Positions 1-8,144 of a stretch of 64,000 nucleotides of DNA are shown here, in pieces. The notes under the pieces are model-generated. The model saw only the letters and a list, made by a program, of their open reading frames with translations, was not told where the DNA came from and searched no databases. The position numbers were made by a program, and so were the translations under genes. The stretch lies in NCBI GenBank assembly GCA_041394945.1, contig JAWKHH010000005.1:62001-126000 (forward strand), given 5' to 3'. The DNA comes from Bryobacteraceae bacterium. GTDB lineage: Bacteria > Acidobacteriota > Terriglobia > Bryobacterales > Bryobacteraceae. Position 1 is the first letter of the stretch; every line of letters starts with the position of its first letter.

Positions 1-1097
1 GCCTGGGGCTCCGCCGTCGACACCCATACTTCGCGCCCGCCGGGTTCGGTGACGAGCAGCCGGTAGTGAAAGTCTTTGCCGAGCAGGCCGAACTTCCACA
101 TCTGGTAGGCGATGTCTTTGCCGACGTAGGTCACCGTGCCGTTCGAGCGCACGATCACCTTGCTGTCGTCCTCGGCAGCGCCTTCGGAGTAGTGGGACCC
201 GGCCATGACCCAACAGCCCTTCTTCGGACCCTCCGTTTCGAGATAAATCGCCTCGCGCGCCTTCAGTTGCTCGAATGCCGTCGCCCAGAACTTCAGGTGC
301 AGGATTTCGCTCTCACGCGGCAGCACGTCGTAGTGGATGCCGAGACGCCGCATCGTAGCCAGGTGGCGTAGCACGATCGCATCGGCGACGATATGGCCCA
401 GTTCGGACAGCGCGCCTTCGCCCGATTCGATCGCATGAAGGCAATCGTGACGCCAGGCTTTTTCGTCGTCCGGGTTGTCCTTGAAGTGCTGGCCCACGCG
501 CGCGTAGAGATCCCAGCAAACGTAGTCGAAGCGCTCGCCGGCGGCGAGAGCGCGAACGTCGTCCGGCGTTTTCTTTTCAAGAAAATGGAAGCCGGCGACG
601 ACGTCGGCCACCTGCACGCCGGTGTTGTCGATGTAGTTCTGCACCTCCACCCTGCGGCCCGTGGCGCGCAGCATCCGGACGAACGTATCGCCGAGAACGG
701 CGTTGCGCAGGTGTCCGATGTGTGCGGCCTTGTTGGGGTTGATGTTGGTGTGCTCGACGATGGTTTTCTCGTCCGCTCCAGCCGTCCCGCCGGTACCCTC
801 ATCCGCCAGCCCGGCGGCGTAGGAGCCGCGGTCCAGCCGGATGTTGATGTAGCCGTTGCCGGCGATCTCGAGCGCCGCGACGCCGTCGATCGCCCCGAGG
901 TCTGCCACCAACTCCTGCGCGATCGCGCGAGGCGCCTTGCGCAGATGCTTGGCGAGCGGGAAGGCGACGGTAAGCGCCAGCTCGCCGAACTTGGAGTCGG
1001 CCGGCTCCTCGAGAGTCACCGCGAGATCGAGGCCGTACCGGACGGCGAGGTGATCCGACACGAGCCGCTGGAGATTGCTCTGAAGTTGGTGGAACAC
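1..1097 (-). CDS. argS: Arginyl-tRNA synthetase, 5' part (runs off the left edge)
   Basis: Class I aminoacyl-tRNA synthetase that charges tRNA-Arg in the cytoplasm. The reverse strand is open for 365 codons to the window edge. It shows an N-terminal Add-1-type domain (first ~110 residues), then the class I HIGH signature within NPNKAAHIGHLRNA, followed by the catalytic core. The GTG at 1095-1097 is chosen because translation homologous to ArgS begins there, with a G-rich Shine-Dalgarno-like stretch just upstream and a TATACT hexamer 11 bases upstream. The C-terminal half, including any KMSKS-like region and the anticodon-binding domain, lies outside the window. Confidence 0.95.
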   Translation of the reverse strand, partial: MFHQLQSNLQRLVSDHLAVRYGLDLAVTLEEPADSKFGELALTVAFPLAKHLRKAPRAIAQELVADLGAIDGVAALEIAGNGYINIRLDRGSYAAGLADEGTGGTAGADEKTIVEHTNINPNKAAHIGHLRNAVLGDTFVRMLRATGRRVEVQNYIDNTGVQVADVVAGFHFLEKKTPDDVRALAAGERFDYVCWDLYARVGQHFKDNPDDEKAWRHDCLHAIESGEGALSELGHIVADAIVLRHLATMRRLGIHYDVLPRESEILHLKFWATAFEQLKAREAIYLETEGPKKGCWVMAGSHYSEGAAEDDSKVIVRSNGTVTYVGKDIAYQMWKFGLLGKDFHYRLLVTEPGGREVWVSTAEPQ

Positions 1098-1108
1098 GGG
1101 AATCCCCC

Positions 1109-1114
1109 AGTATA
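1109..1114 (-). promoter_or_regulatory. -10-like hexamer TATACT ahead of argS
   Basis: TATACT on the reverse strand lies 11 bases before the argS GTG. No convincing TTGACA-like -35 box is visible. It fits a recurrent TANNNT pattern found ahead of many genes in this window. Confidence 0.45.
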
Positions 1115-1286
1115 GACGGCTGGCCGCCGCCCCGCTCCAGCGACACCGCGAACTGCCATTCGCGGGTAACCGCCTTCCGGCGCTGGCGACATTAAGGGTA
1201 ACGCCGCCAGCAACACCGAAAGCGCAGCAGGTTATCTAAAGTATACCGGTAACGAACCTATAATTCGGAAGAAATTTTCTTAGAAA

Positions 1287-2567
1287 TCAGAAGCGGTACA
1301 GCCATTGCACGTATGGGACCCAGGCCCCCGCGCCGGCGGTCGCCTGCCGCACGAATCCGCCCGGCGAAACCCGCACAACGGCCCCGATCAACTGGAATTT
1401 CGCGGTCACGTTCCACGTCGCCTGTGTGTCCCACTCGTTGTAGAGGTGGCTCGAAGTCGCGTCCGGTTTCCGCGCCACCCGGCGCTGCCCGAAGTCGTAG
1501 AAGGAATCCCGGCGCGAGGCCAGCCAGTAACTGTGATAGGCGTGCTGGAGAGTGACGTTCTTGTGCGGACGCCAGGTCACGCCGGCCGCGGCCTCGTGCA
1601 TGTTCTTCCAGGAAATGCGGTCGCCGAGGCCGAACGGCGAATGGTTGGTCGGGTACAACTGGTCGAGCGTGCCGCGGCGGCCGTCGGTGGGGTTGCGGTC
1701 CGGCGACGAGTATCCGTAGATAGCGTGAAAACGCGGGTTGTATCTGCTGTCCCAAGGAGTCTGCCCCAGGACGTAGCGGCCTGCCCATGCCGAGAGCGGC
1801 TCACCGCCGGAGCGCCCCGCCTGAAACGCTGTTTCGGCGGTGTAGTCGAAGCGGCGCGGGAGCGCCCCGTTGAGCCGGAACCCGGTGGTGTGAACGCGGC
1901 TGCGCGCCAGGCGCGTGCCGGCTTCGTTGGCCTCGCCCGGGTGGATCTTGATGTAGTGATACAGGCCCACGGTGCTTCTCGGCAGCCATTGGCGCGCGTC
2001 GAAATGGACGCCGTGCAATTGGTTCGTTCCCGTGATTCTGTTCACTTCGCCCTGCACCTGCCGCACCACGGTGGAAGCCCACGCTTCTGCATGATACGCC
2101 TTCGTGTCGTAGATGAGCTTCACCGCGTCGTAGGCGCGGCCGGTGTTCCCCCAGTTCGCCGCGCCGACGAGGTGCTCGTTGTCGTAGCGGATCTCCTGAC
2201 GGCCGATCCGCGCTGACCATGGCGACCGGCTCGGGTCCCCGATCTCGGCGTAGGCCTGGAACAAATCGAACCCGTCAGCGACATTCGACGGGACCGGCTT
2301 GCGGCGCGCGCCCGCTTCCGAATCCTGCCCGGTGAGGCGTACGCGAAACCACGACGCCGGCTTCAACAGCAGGTGCGCGCGAATCCGATGGAGATAGTAG
2401 AAGTCGTGGTTCTCCGGCTGAAAGCCGAGGCCGGTACCCCCTTCCACTCGGCCGCGAAGTTCGCCGCTCAACTCCATCCACCGCGGCCACGGCGGCTTGG
2501 GCGCGTCCTGGCCCGCGCACCACGACGCGAGCATCAGAACACTGGATATGGTCCGGAGAAACCGCAA
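1287..2567 (-). CDS. Alginate-export-family outer membrane porin
   Basis: Predicted 426-residue outer-membrane beta-barrel of the alginate_exp (AlgE-like) family. The C-terminal two thirds consist of alternating hydrophobic and aromatic strands. Family-typical blocks are visible, such as the stretch around RIGRQEIRYDNEHLVG and a barrel end in VQWLYRF with a terminal Phe. The frame stays open upstream to 2690, but that would overlap the preceding peptidase gene by ~97 bases. The TTG at 2565-2567 gives a good signal peptide (LRFLRTISSVLMLASWCAGQ) and sits 5 bases after a TAGAAT box, so it is preferred; ATG 2534 is a further option. The substrate is not deducible: members export alginate or serve as general hydrocarbon or sugar porins. 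Confidence 0.8.
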   Translation of the reverse strand: MRFLRTISSVLMLASWCAGQDAPKPPWPRWMELSGELRGRVEGGTGLGFQPENHDFYYLHRIRAHLLLKPASWFRVRLTGQDSEAGARRKPVPSNVADGFDLFQAYAEIGDPSRSPWSARIGRQEIRYDNEHLVGAANWGNTGRAYDAVKLIYDTKAYHAEAWASTVVRQVQGEVNRITGTNQLHGVHFDARQWLPRSTVGLYHYIKIHPGEANEAGTRLARSRVHTTGFRLNGALPRRFDYTAETAFQAGRSGGEPLSAWAGRYVLGQTPWDSRYNPRFHAIYGYSSPDRNPTDGRRGTLDQLYPTNHSPFGLGDRISWKNMHEAAAGVTWRPHKNVTLQHAYHSYWLASRRDSFYDFGQRRVARKPDATSSHLYNEWDTQATWNVTAKFQLIGAVVRVSPGGFVRQATAGAGAWVPYVQWLYRF

Positions 2568-2572
2568 GTCAT

Positions 2573-2578
2573 ATTCTA
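2573..2578 (-). promoter_or_regulatory. -10-like TAGAAT ahead of the alginate-export porin
   Basis: TAGAAT on the reverse strand ends 5 bases before the TTG start. A transcript from it would begin at or next to the start codon, i.e. be leaderless. The same TAGAAT-5 bases-TTG arrangement occurs at 37674-37687. Confidence 0.45.
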
Positions 2579-2593
2579 TGGGACCGGGCGCCG

Positions 2594-3853
2594 TTAGCGC
2601 GCCGCGGCTGGGTCGAGCTCCCGCATCAGCAGACAGAGTGTGAGGAACACACGCCGGAGGCCGAGGTCGCGTCCGTCGGCCCGAAACCATTCGTTCGGCG
2701 TGTGCGCGCCGCCTCCCTGCCCACCCGCACCGATGGACACCGCGGGCACACCGATCGAGAGCGGGATGTTCGCGTCAGTAGAGGCGCAATCCACCTGGGA
2801 CCGGATTCCGAGATGCGCGTCCACGGCGCGGAGGTGCGTCAGGATCGGGGCGTCGTCGGCCAACTGCCCTCCCGGGCGCGACCCGATTTCGCGGATTTTC
2901 GCCGTCAGTCGGGGCCCTGTGGATCGGTCGTTCTCCACTTCAAGCGCATGCTCGACGCACGCCGTGAGCAGCGCCGCCATTTCGTCGATGCGCGCCGGAT
3001 TCTCGGAACGCAGGTCGAGCTTGGCCCGCGCCACGGTGGGAATCGAGTTCACGCTCGTGCCGCCCTCTACGAGTCCGAAGTTGTACGACACGCGTCCTCC
3101 CTGGTTGCCGTTCGCCGGGTTCTCGGTGAACTGCGCGATCACGCGCCCCATGGCGTGTACCGGATTTGGCATGCCGTGGTCGGACCACGAGTGTCCGCCT
3201 GGACCGTTGAGTGCGATCTCGAACCGGCGCGAGGCGAGCGCCCGGGTAGTGATGTGGTCCGTGAAAGGGCCGTCGAGCACCAGGAACCCGCGTATACGGC
3301 TGCCCATGCCGGCTGGGCGGCAGATGTATCGCATGCCGCTCAGGTTGCCCTCGCCCTCCTCGCCGACATTGGCGATCAGCATGAAAGGCAGCGGGGACTC
3401 GGCGAGTCCGCGCGTCTGCTTGACGGCCGCCGCGATGGCGAGAAGCGCGGCCAGGCCGGCGCCGTTGTCGCTCACGCCAGGACCGCGGAGTTCCCCGTCG
3501 CGGCCGGCGCGGATATCCTCCGGGGTGAGCGGTTCCAGCACCGTGTCAAGGTGCGCCGTTACGGCGATGGCCGCCCCGTCGGCGGCGCCCGGCGGGGACG
3601 CGATTACGTTGCCGGCCCGGTCAAGGCGCGCATCGAGCCCGAGTGCGCGAAACTGCCCGGAGAGCCATTCAGCGCGCGCTTGTTCCTGGAAGGTTGGAGC
3701 GGGAATCCGGCACAGCTCCACCTGCCGCTCGAGGATCCATTTCTTGTTGGACGAAAAGAACCGAAGCGCTTCGGCGATCGCGGGCTCGGCGGCCATCTGC
3801 GCGACCGAACGGACGCGGGCAGGCTCGGGTTTGGGAAGTGCGGTTGCCGCCAT
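2594..3853 (-). CDS. M20-family metallopeptidase
   Basis: Predicted 419-residue zinc-dependent amino/carboxypeptidase or amidohydrolase of the M20 (PepT/ArgE/DapE) clan. Metal-site motifs are visible in order: H101 in TAHLDTV, D129 in GPGVSDNGAG, the catalytic/ligand pair E165-E166 in NVGEEGEG, an Asp in FLVLDGP, and the C-terminal His in GGGAHTPNEW. A dimerisation lid domain with GPGGHSWSDHG sits in the middle. There is no signal peptide, so it is probably cytosolic. It is most like tripeptidase/PepT-type M20 enzymes; the substrate cannot be fixed from sequence. A TACACT hexamer lies 13 bases before the ATG. The porin gene follows at once on the same strand. Confidence 0.88.
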   Translation of the reverse strand: MAATALPKPEPARVRSVAQMAAEPAIAEALRFFSSNKKWILERQVELCRIPAPTFQEQARAEWLSGQFRALGLDARLDRAGNVIASPPGAADGAAIAVTAHLDTVLEPLTPEDIRAGRDGELRGPGVSDNGAGLAALLAIAAAVKQTRGLAESPLPFMLIANVGEEGEGNLSGMRYICRPAGMGSRIRGFLVLDGPFTDHITTRALASRRFEIALNGPGGHSWSDHGMPNPVHAMGRVIAQFTENPANGNQGGRVSYNFGLVEGGTSVNSIPTVARAKLDLRSENPARIDEMAALLTACVEHALEVENDRSTGPRLTAKIREIGSRPGGQLADDAPILTHLRAVDAHLGIRSQVDCASTDANIPLSIGVPAVSIGAGGQGGGAHTPNEWFRADGRDLGLRRVFLTLCLLMRELDPAAAR

Positions 3854-3887
3854 GGACGCAAACTCAAGTGTAACGCGGGCCCATGCT

Positions 3888-4892
3888 TCAGCCGTGATAT
3901 TTGGCGAGCAGCACGATGGCTGTCACGTAGATTGCCACGATGCCCCAGGTATCGCCGGCGAGCGCGAACCGCTTTCGCATCGATTGGTAGGTCAGCCCGG
4001 CGAGCACGAGGGCGTACATGATCAGCGCCGCCAGTACGGCGATCAGGTGCGAGCGTGAAACCGCCGCCAGGATTGGGCCCGGAGTGTAGATCACGTCGTC
4101 GATCGCGAGAATGAAGATGTTGAACAGATTGCTGCCGAGCACGTTGCCGATGGCGAGATCCACCGCGCCCATCCGCAGCGCGGAGAGGCAGACCACGAAT
4201 TCGGGAAGCGACGTCGTGGCAGCGATGAACAGGCTCCCGACGAAGCTTTGTTCCAGCCCGGTCTCGGCGGCGATCTGCTGGCCCAGCCCAGGCAGCAGCG
4301 TCGCCGCCGCCACCACGACCAGGCCGTAGACCGAATACCGGACCCAGATCGTCGTCGTTGCGAGCGCCTGCGGCGCCGCCTCGGATTCGGGTTCCGGCGC
4401 CGACTTCGCCCGGCGGCGCTCATAGTGGAACAGAGACCGCATCGAGAGGAAGTAGACACCCATCAGGATCGGCGTGTACCAGCCGATCCAGCCAGCGTGC
4501 GGAAGCCCCGGTTCGCCGACGATGCTCAGGCCAACCAGGCCGACCAGCATGGAGCCGAATGCAATCGAAAGAGCGTGCCCGGGCGCGGCTTGGGAAGAGA
4601 TTGGCTGGTCGCCGCCGAGTCCATCCATCACCGAGAGCAGGAGGAGGTTGAAGAGGCAGCTTCCCAGAACGTCGCCCGCGGCGATGTCGGCGGCGTGGTA
4701 GACGGCCGTGGAGGAGATACCGGTGGCCAGCTCCGGCAGCGACGTCGTCGACGCCACCAGCACGGCGCCGATCCACGTGCGGCCCATCCCGCTGCGCTCG
4801 GCGATCATGTCGCCGTAGCGCGCCAGTTGAATGCCCGCGTAGACGATCACCGCGGAAACGAACAGGAATGCAACCCAAGTCATCGGATTCAT
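3888..4892 (-). CDS. Calcium/sodium antiporter (CaCA family, YrbG-like)
   Basis: Predicted 334-residue inner-membrane exchanger with about ten membrane segments in two inverted halves. Both signature alpha-repeats are present: the first around ASTTSLPELATG with GDVLGSCLFNLLLL, the second around AATTSLPEFVV with IGNVLGSNLFNIFIL. The acidic residues and GNxxGSNxFN-like blocks are those that coordinate Ca2+/Na+ in this family. The central cytoplasmic loop (after ~residue 155) is short and charged. A TAGGCT hexamer lies just upstream of the start. Ion specificity is inferred from the family. Confidence 0.9.
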   Translation of the reverse strand: MNPMTWVAFLFVSAVIVYAGIQLARYGDMIAERSGMGRTWIGAVLVASTTSLPELATGISSTAVYHAADIAAGDVLGSCLFNLLLLSVMDGLGGDQPISSQAAPGHALSIAFGSMLVGLVGLSIVGEPGLPHAGWIGWYTPILMGVYFLSMRSLFHYERRRAKSAPEPESEAAPQALATTTIWVRYSVYGLVVVAAATLLPGLGQQIAAETGLEQSFVGSLFIAATTSLPEFVVCLSALRMGAVDLAIGNVLGSNLFNIFILAIDDVIYTPGPILAAVSRSHLIAVLAALIMYALVLAGLTYQSMRKRFALAGDTWGIVAIYVTAIVLLAKYHG

Positions 4893-4956
4893 TCCAGCCT
4901 ACCGCGCAGTGGCTTCCACTAGCGCAGGCGACGGATCCAGGGACGCCGCCGGGCCG

Positions 4957-4962
4957 TATCAT
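4957..4962 (+). promoter_or_regulatory. -10-like TATCAT ahead of the SpoIIE-type phosphatase
   Basis: TATCAT ends 6 bases before ATG 4969. This spacing supports that ATG over the upstream GTG at 4909, because the upstream start would place this box inside the coding region. Confidence 0.35.
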
Positions 4963-4968
4963 GCCTAC

Positions 4969-5901
4969 ATGGAGCGCATGCAGTGCATGGAGGTCTGGGG
5001 CGGCAGCCAGATGACGGAACGGAGCGTTGCTTTCGGCGGTCTGGAGACCTGGGTGTACAGCCGGCCCTACGCCGGCGCCGAACATGGCGGCGACGTCTAC
5101 TACGCCTCCAGTTGCGCCACCGGGCGCATCAGCCGGCTGCTGCTCGCCGATGTTGCCGGGCACGGCGATGCGGTGGCGAAAACGGCCGCCGGACTCCGGT
5201 CGTTGATGCGGAAGTTCGTCAACCGGCTTGACCAGGCCGAGTTCGTGCGGCTGCTCAACCAGCAGTTCGCCGCCGAATCTGAGGTAGGCGTTTTCGCCAC
5301 TTCCGTGGTGACCACCTTCTTCGCCCCCAGCCGCCGGATGATGATCTGCAACGCCGGCCACCCGCGCCCGATCCTGTACCGGCATTCGGGACAGGAGTGG
5401 ACGGTGCTCGACGGGCGCGGCGAGGACACGCCCGCCGGACCGGCGAACCTGCCTCTCGGCTTGCTCAGCATGACGCAGTATGAACACTTCGACATAGAAC
5501 TCGCGCCCGGCGATTGCCTTCTCATGTACACCGACGCGCTGATCGAGTCAGAAGGCGCAGACGGTGAAATGATCGGCGAAGAAGGCGTGCTCGAAGTGGT
5601 GCGCGCGACGTCGGCCGAGGTTGCACCGAGGGACGGATCGGCGTTCGTGAAGCGGCTCCTCGAACGCATCGCCAGTCTCTACGAGGGCAACTTCGAGAGC
5701 GACGATGTGACAGTGATGCTGCTTCGCGCCACCGGCGGCGACGGTAGTTACTCCCTCGGTGAGAAGCTGGAAGCTGCCGCCCGCGTCGCCCGGTCCGTAT
5801 TTTCCTCCGAACCCGTGCCATTCCCGGATTTCAGCGTTCCCAACGTCGGCGGCGCTCTACTGTCGACGCTTGGGAAGAGGTGGCGCGCGAAAACCCATTG
5901 A
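4969..5901 (+). CDS. PP2C/SpoIIE-type serine phosphatase
   Basis: Predicted 310-residue cytoplasmic PPM phosphatase with no sensor domain attached. Metal-binding motifs appear in order: GGDV at residues 40-43, DVAGHG at 61-66, a NAGHP block near 130, YTDALIE near 185 and the terminal DDVTVML. RsbU/RsbX-like enzymes of this family dephosphorylate anti-anti-sigma factors in partner-switching cascades. No anti-sigma or STAS gene is adjacent, so the partner is unknown. ATG 4969 is preferred because a TATCAT box lies 6 bases upstream; GTG 4909 would add 20 residues of weak composition. A C-terminal extension beyond the phosphatase core has no recognisable domain. Confidence 0.88.
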   Translation: MERMQCMEVWGGSQMTERSVAFGGLETWVYSRPYAGAEHGGDVYYASSCATGRISRLLLADVAGHGDAVAKTAAGLRSLMRKFVNRLDQAEFVRLLNQQFAAESEVGVFATSVVTTFFAPSRRMMICNAGHPRPILYRHSGQEWTVLDGRGEDTPAGPANLPLGLLSMTQYEHFDIELAPGDCLLMYTDALIESEGADGEMIGEEGVLEVVRATSAEVAPRDGSAFVKRLLERIASLYEGNFESDDVTVMLLRATGGDGSYSLGEKLEAAARVARSVFSSEPVPFPDFSVPNVGGALLSTLGKRWRAKTH

Positions 5902-6046
5902 CCACCACCTAAAAGTGGGTTATTCTAAGTTCCGAGTCATGCCAAACACCAGATCGAGATAATCGGCTGGCGCGCATGCGCCTTTCTCCGCACGCGGCCG
6001 GCCTGGACTGTCGAACACCGACATTACCGGAAAGGACCCACTTACC
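5902..6046 (+). other. Intergenic leader before the conserved unknown gene
   Basis: 145 non-coding bases. Near the left end are a short CCAC/GTGG inverted repeat around an A-rich loop and a TTATTCTAAG stretch that could act as terminator and -10 element respectively. A Shine-Dalgarno-like AAAGGA lies ~10 bases before ATG 6047. Nothing else was recognised. Confidence 0.3.
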
Positions 6047-6718
6047 ATGCGTGCGGATATGCACAAACTCATCGTCGAACGGCCGCGCGGCGGTTCGCGA
6101 TTCTTTCGAAACAAGAAGACCGCGTTGCGGATGAGCCCGCACCGCGTGGCTGCGGCCGTGGACGAGGGCGAAGATCATGACGACGGTCCGCGGCGCGCGC
6201 CGTCCTCGCGTCACGCGAAATGGCTCAACGAGAATCTGGCGCCGCTTGCACGCTACTTGCGCACCCAGGTGGGCCGGCCGTGGGACAAGGTCTACAGCGA
6301 GATCCGCGCCGGTATCGATACCCGATCGGCGCTCGGCCTCCACGTGATGCAGCACCTCTACGCTTTCGTCGCAGTCCACGCCCTCCGGCGGGACCGTGTG
6401 GTCTACTCGCAATGGCGCGGCCGTCTGTATCCCGTGGACGGGCTGTTCGTCGACCCCGACAGCGGCCTGTTGCGGTACCAGGAGACGCCGCGGCGGCCTC
6501 GGATGGGGCCTCGACCGGCGGTGGAGCCGTGGGTTGCCGATCGGGACCAGCCCGCGCACGCGCCTCGGGTGTTCCGTAAGGTAGGTGGCGCCTGGTATTC
6601 GTTCGACTATCGCCGCGAAGCGGACGGTGAGTTGGTCCTCGTCAGCAAGTACCAATGCGACAAGCGGACCGTTCAGTTGATCGAGGACGGCGCGTTTGGC
6701 CGCCTTGTGATATCGTAA
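6047..6718 (+). CDS. Conserved protein of unknown function
   Basis: 223 residues, soluble, rich in Arg and Trp, with no signal peptide or membrane segment. The N-terminus is basic (VERPRGGSRFF). The core block around LRTQVGRPWDKVYSEIRAG looks strongly constrained; I recall similar sequences in Planctomycetes and Acidobacteria but cannot name a domain. An AAAGGA ribosome-binding site lies about 10 bases upstream of the ATG. The next gene starts 8 bases after its stop, so the two are probably co-transcribed. The basic, compact make-up would suit a nucleic-acid- or ribosome-associated protein, but that is a guess. Confidence 0.7.
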   Translation: MRADMHKLIVERPRGGSRFFRNKKTALRMSPHRVAAAVDEGEDHDDGPRRAPSSRHAKWLNENLAPLARYLRTQVGRPWDKVYSEIRAGIDTRSALGLHVMQHLYAFVAVHALRRDRVVYSQWRGRLYPVDGLFVDPDSGLLRYQETPRRPRMGPRPAVEPWVADRDQPAHAPRVFRKVGGAWYSFDYRREADGELVLVSKYQCDKRTVQLIEDGAFGRLVIS

Positions 6719-6726
6719 CCGGCGAT

Positions 6727-7632
6727 ATGCGCGAAATATCCGAACGTCGCTCCGCCTCTGAGTTCCCCCAGGAGGTTCTCGACCTGTTCGACAAGTACGT
6801 CCACGGCGACATCGGGCGACGCGAGTTTATCGAGGGTGTGAAAACCGTATCGATCGGCGGACTCACGGGCGGGGCCATTCTTGAAGCTCTTCGCCCGAAT
6901 TACGCCTGGGCGCAGCAGGTGGCGCCCGGCGACGCGCGTATCCGGACGGAGCGGGTCGACGTGCCTTCGCCCAAGGGCCACGGGACCATCCGCTGCTACC
7001 TCGCGCGTCCGGCCAACGCCGCAGGCAAACTGCCGGTCGTGATGGTGATTCACGAAAACCGCGGGCTCAATCCCTACATCGAAGACGTGGCCCGGCGTCT
7101 GGCGACCGAGAACTTCATTGCGCTTGCTCCCGACGGGCTCACCAGCGCCGGGGGCTATCCGGGTAGCGACGAAAGGGGCGGCGCGATGTTCCGCGAGGTC
7201 GACCGGCAGCAGATGACCGAGGACTTCGACGCTGCCGCCCGCTGGCTCAAGGCGCGCGCCGATTCCAATGGAAAGCTCGGTGTCGTCGGCTTCTGCTTCG
7301 GCGGCGGCATGACCAATACCCTCGCCGTGCGCATGGGCCCGGACCTCAACGCCGGGGCGCCGTTCTACGGCGGTCAGCCGCCGGCCTCGGAGGTCCCCCG
7401 CATCAAGGCCGCCCTGCTGCTTCACTACGGCGGGCTCGACACCAGGATCAACCAAGGTTGGCCAGCCTACGAAGAAGCGCTAAAGGCGAATCACATTCCC
7501 TACGCCGCCTTCGTCTACGAGGGCGCCAACCACGGTTTTCACAACGATACGACGCCCCGATACGACCAAGCCGCGGCGAAGCTCGCTTGGCAGCGAACGC
7601 TCGAGTTCTTCGACAAGCACCTTCGCGTGTGA
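6727..7632 (+). CDS. Dienelactone hydrolase family protein with internal twin-arginine segment
   Basis: 301-residue alpha/beta hydrolase. The catalytic triad is readable: nucleophile Cys in GFCFGGG (~residue 187), Asp in YGGLDTR (~238), His in GANHGF (~270). The first ~30 residues are charged, followed by an RREFIEGV twin-arginine motif at 31-38 and a weakly hydrophobic stretch ending near WAQQ, so a Tat export signal is possible. ATG 6727 is chosen since it directly follows the previous gene; longer frames overlap that gene. The stop overlaps the next start by four bases (GTGA). Members hydrolyse dienelactones or other small esters; the substrate is unknown. Confidence 0.88.
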   Translation: MREISERRSASEFPQEVLDLFDKYVHGDIGRREFIEGVKTVSIGGLTGGAILEALRPNYAWAQQVAPGDARIRTERVDVPSPKGHGTIRCYLARPANAAGKLPVVMVIHENRGLNPYIEDVARRLATENFIALAPDGLTSAGGYPGSDERGGAMFREVDRQQMTEDFDAAARWLKARADSNGKLGVVGFCFGGGMTNTLAVRMGPDLNAGAPFYGGQPPASEVPRIKAALLLHYGGLDTRINQGWPAYEEALKANHIPYAAFVYEGANHGFHNDTTPRYDQAAAKLAWQRTLEFFDKHLRV

Positions 7633-8144
7633 CGGCGCTCGAACGCCTTCGCCGCCGGGCTCCGCGTTATTACGCCCTCCAGGGCGCAGCGATCGCCACG
7701 TGGTGGGCGATGATCTGGGCCGCCCCCTCTACCCGTCGCTGGTTCTTCGGGCTCGGTGCGCCGCAGTGGACGCTTCTGGGGTTCGTTCCCCCGGATTTTG
7801 CGCTAGCCGCGGCATCGCTCTGGGCCGCTCTGCGGCCCCGCAATTGCGCGCCGGCGTGGTTCGTGGCAGGCGCGGCCCTCTACGCGACATTGGCTTCCGC
7901 CGGCGCAGCCGGGTTCGTGTGGATCTCAGGCGATGCCACCGGTCTTCCGGCTGGCGGTTCCGGCGAGCCCCGGCCGGAATCTCGCAAAAACGTTCGCGTA
8001 GATGGCGTAACCCAATGGCGCTTGCCGGACTCGGTGAAGGGCTCGCGGTGGCGCTCGGCTCTGGTTCGTTCCTCAGTGCGATCTAGCCTACCGGACCTAC
8101 CGCGGGCGCGTCCCCTGCTGGATCCCGCTACCATGATCCGGTGA
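7629..8144 (+). CDS. Small membrane protein, possibly frameshifted in its C-terminal third
   Basis: 171 residues from GTG 7629, which overlaps the upstream TGA by four bases (translational coupling). Residues 1-105 are convincing: a basic start (ALERLRRRAPRYYALQ), then three or four hydrophobic segments (AAIATWWAMIWAAP, FALAAASLWAAL, AWFVAGAALYATL). After about base 7945 the frame becomes a polar Arg/Ser/Pro-rich tail unlike a membrane protein. An alternative frame there gives a more hydrophobic stretch (MALAGLGEGLAVALGSGSF), so a frameshift is suspected. The stop touches the next ATG. No family was recognised. Confidence 0.5.
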   Translation: MTALERLRRRAPRYYALQGAAIATWWAMIWAAPSTRRWFFGLGAPQWTLLGFVPPDFALAAASLWAALRPRNCAPAWFVAGAALYATLASAGAAGFVWISGDATGLPAGGSGEPRPESRKNVRVDGVTQWRLPDSVKGSRWRSALVRSSVRSSLPDLPRARPLLDPATMIR

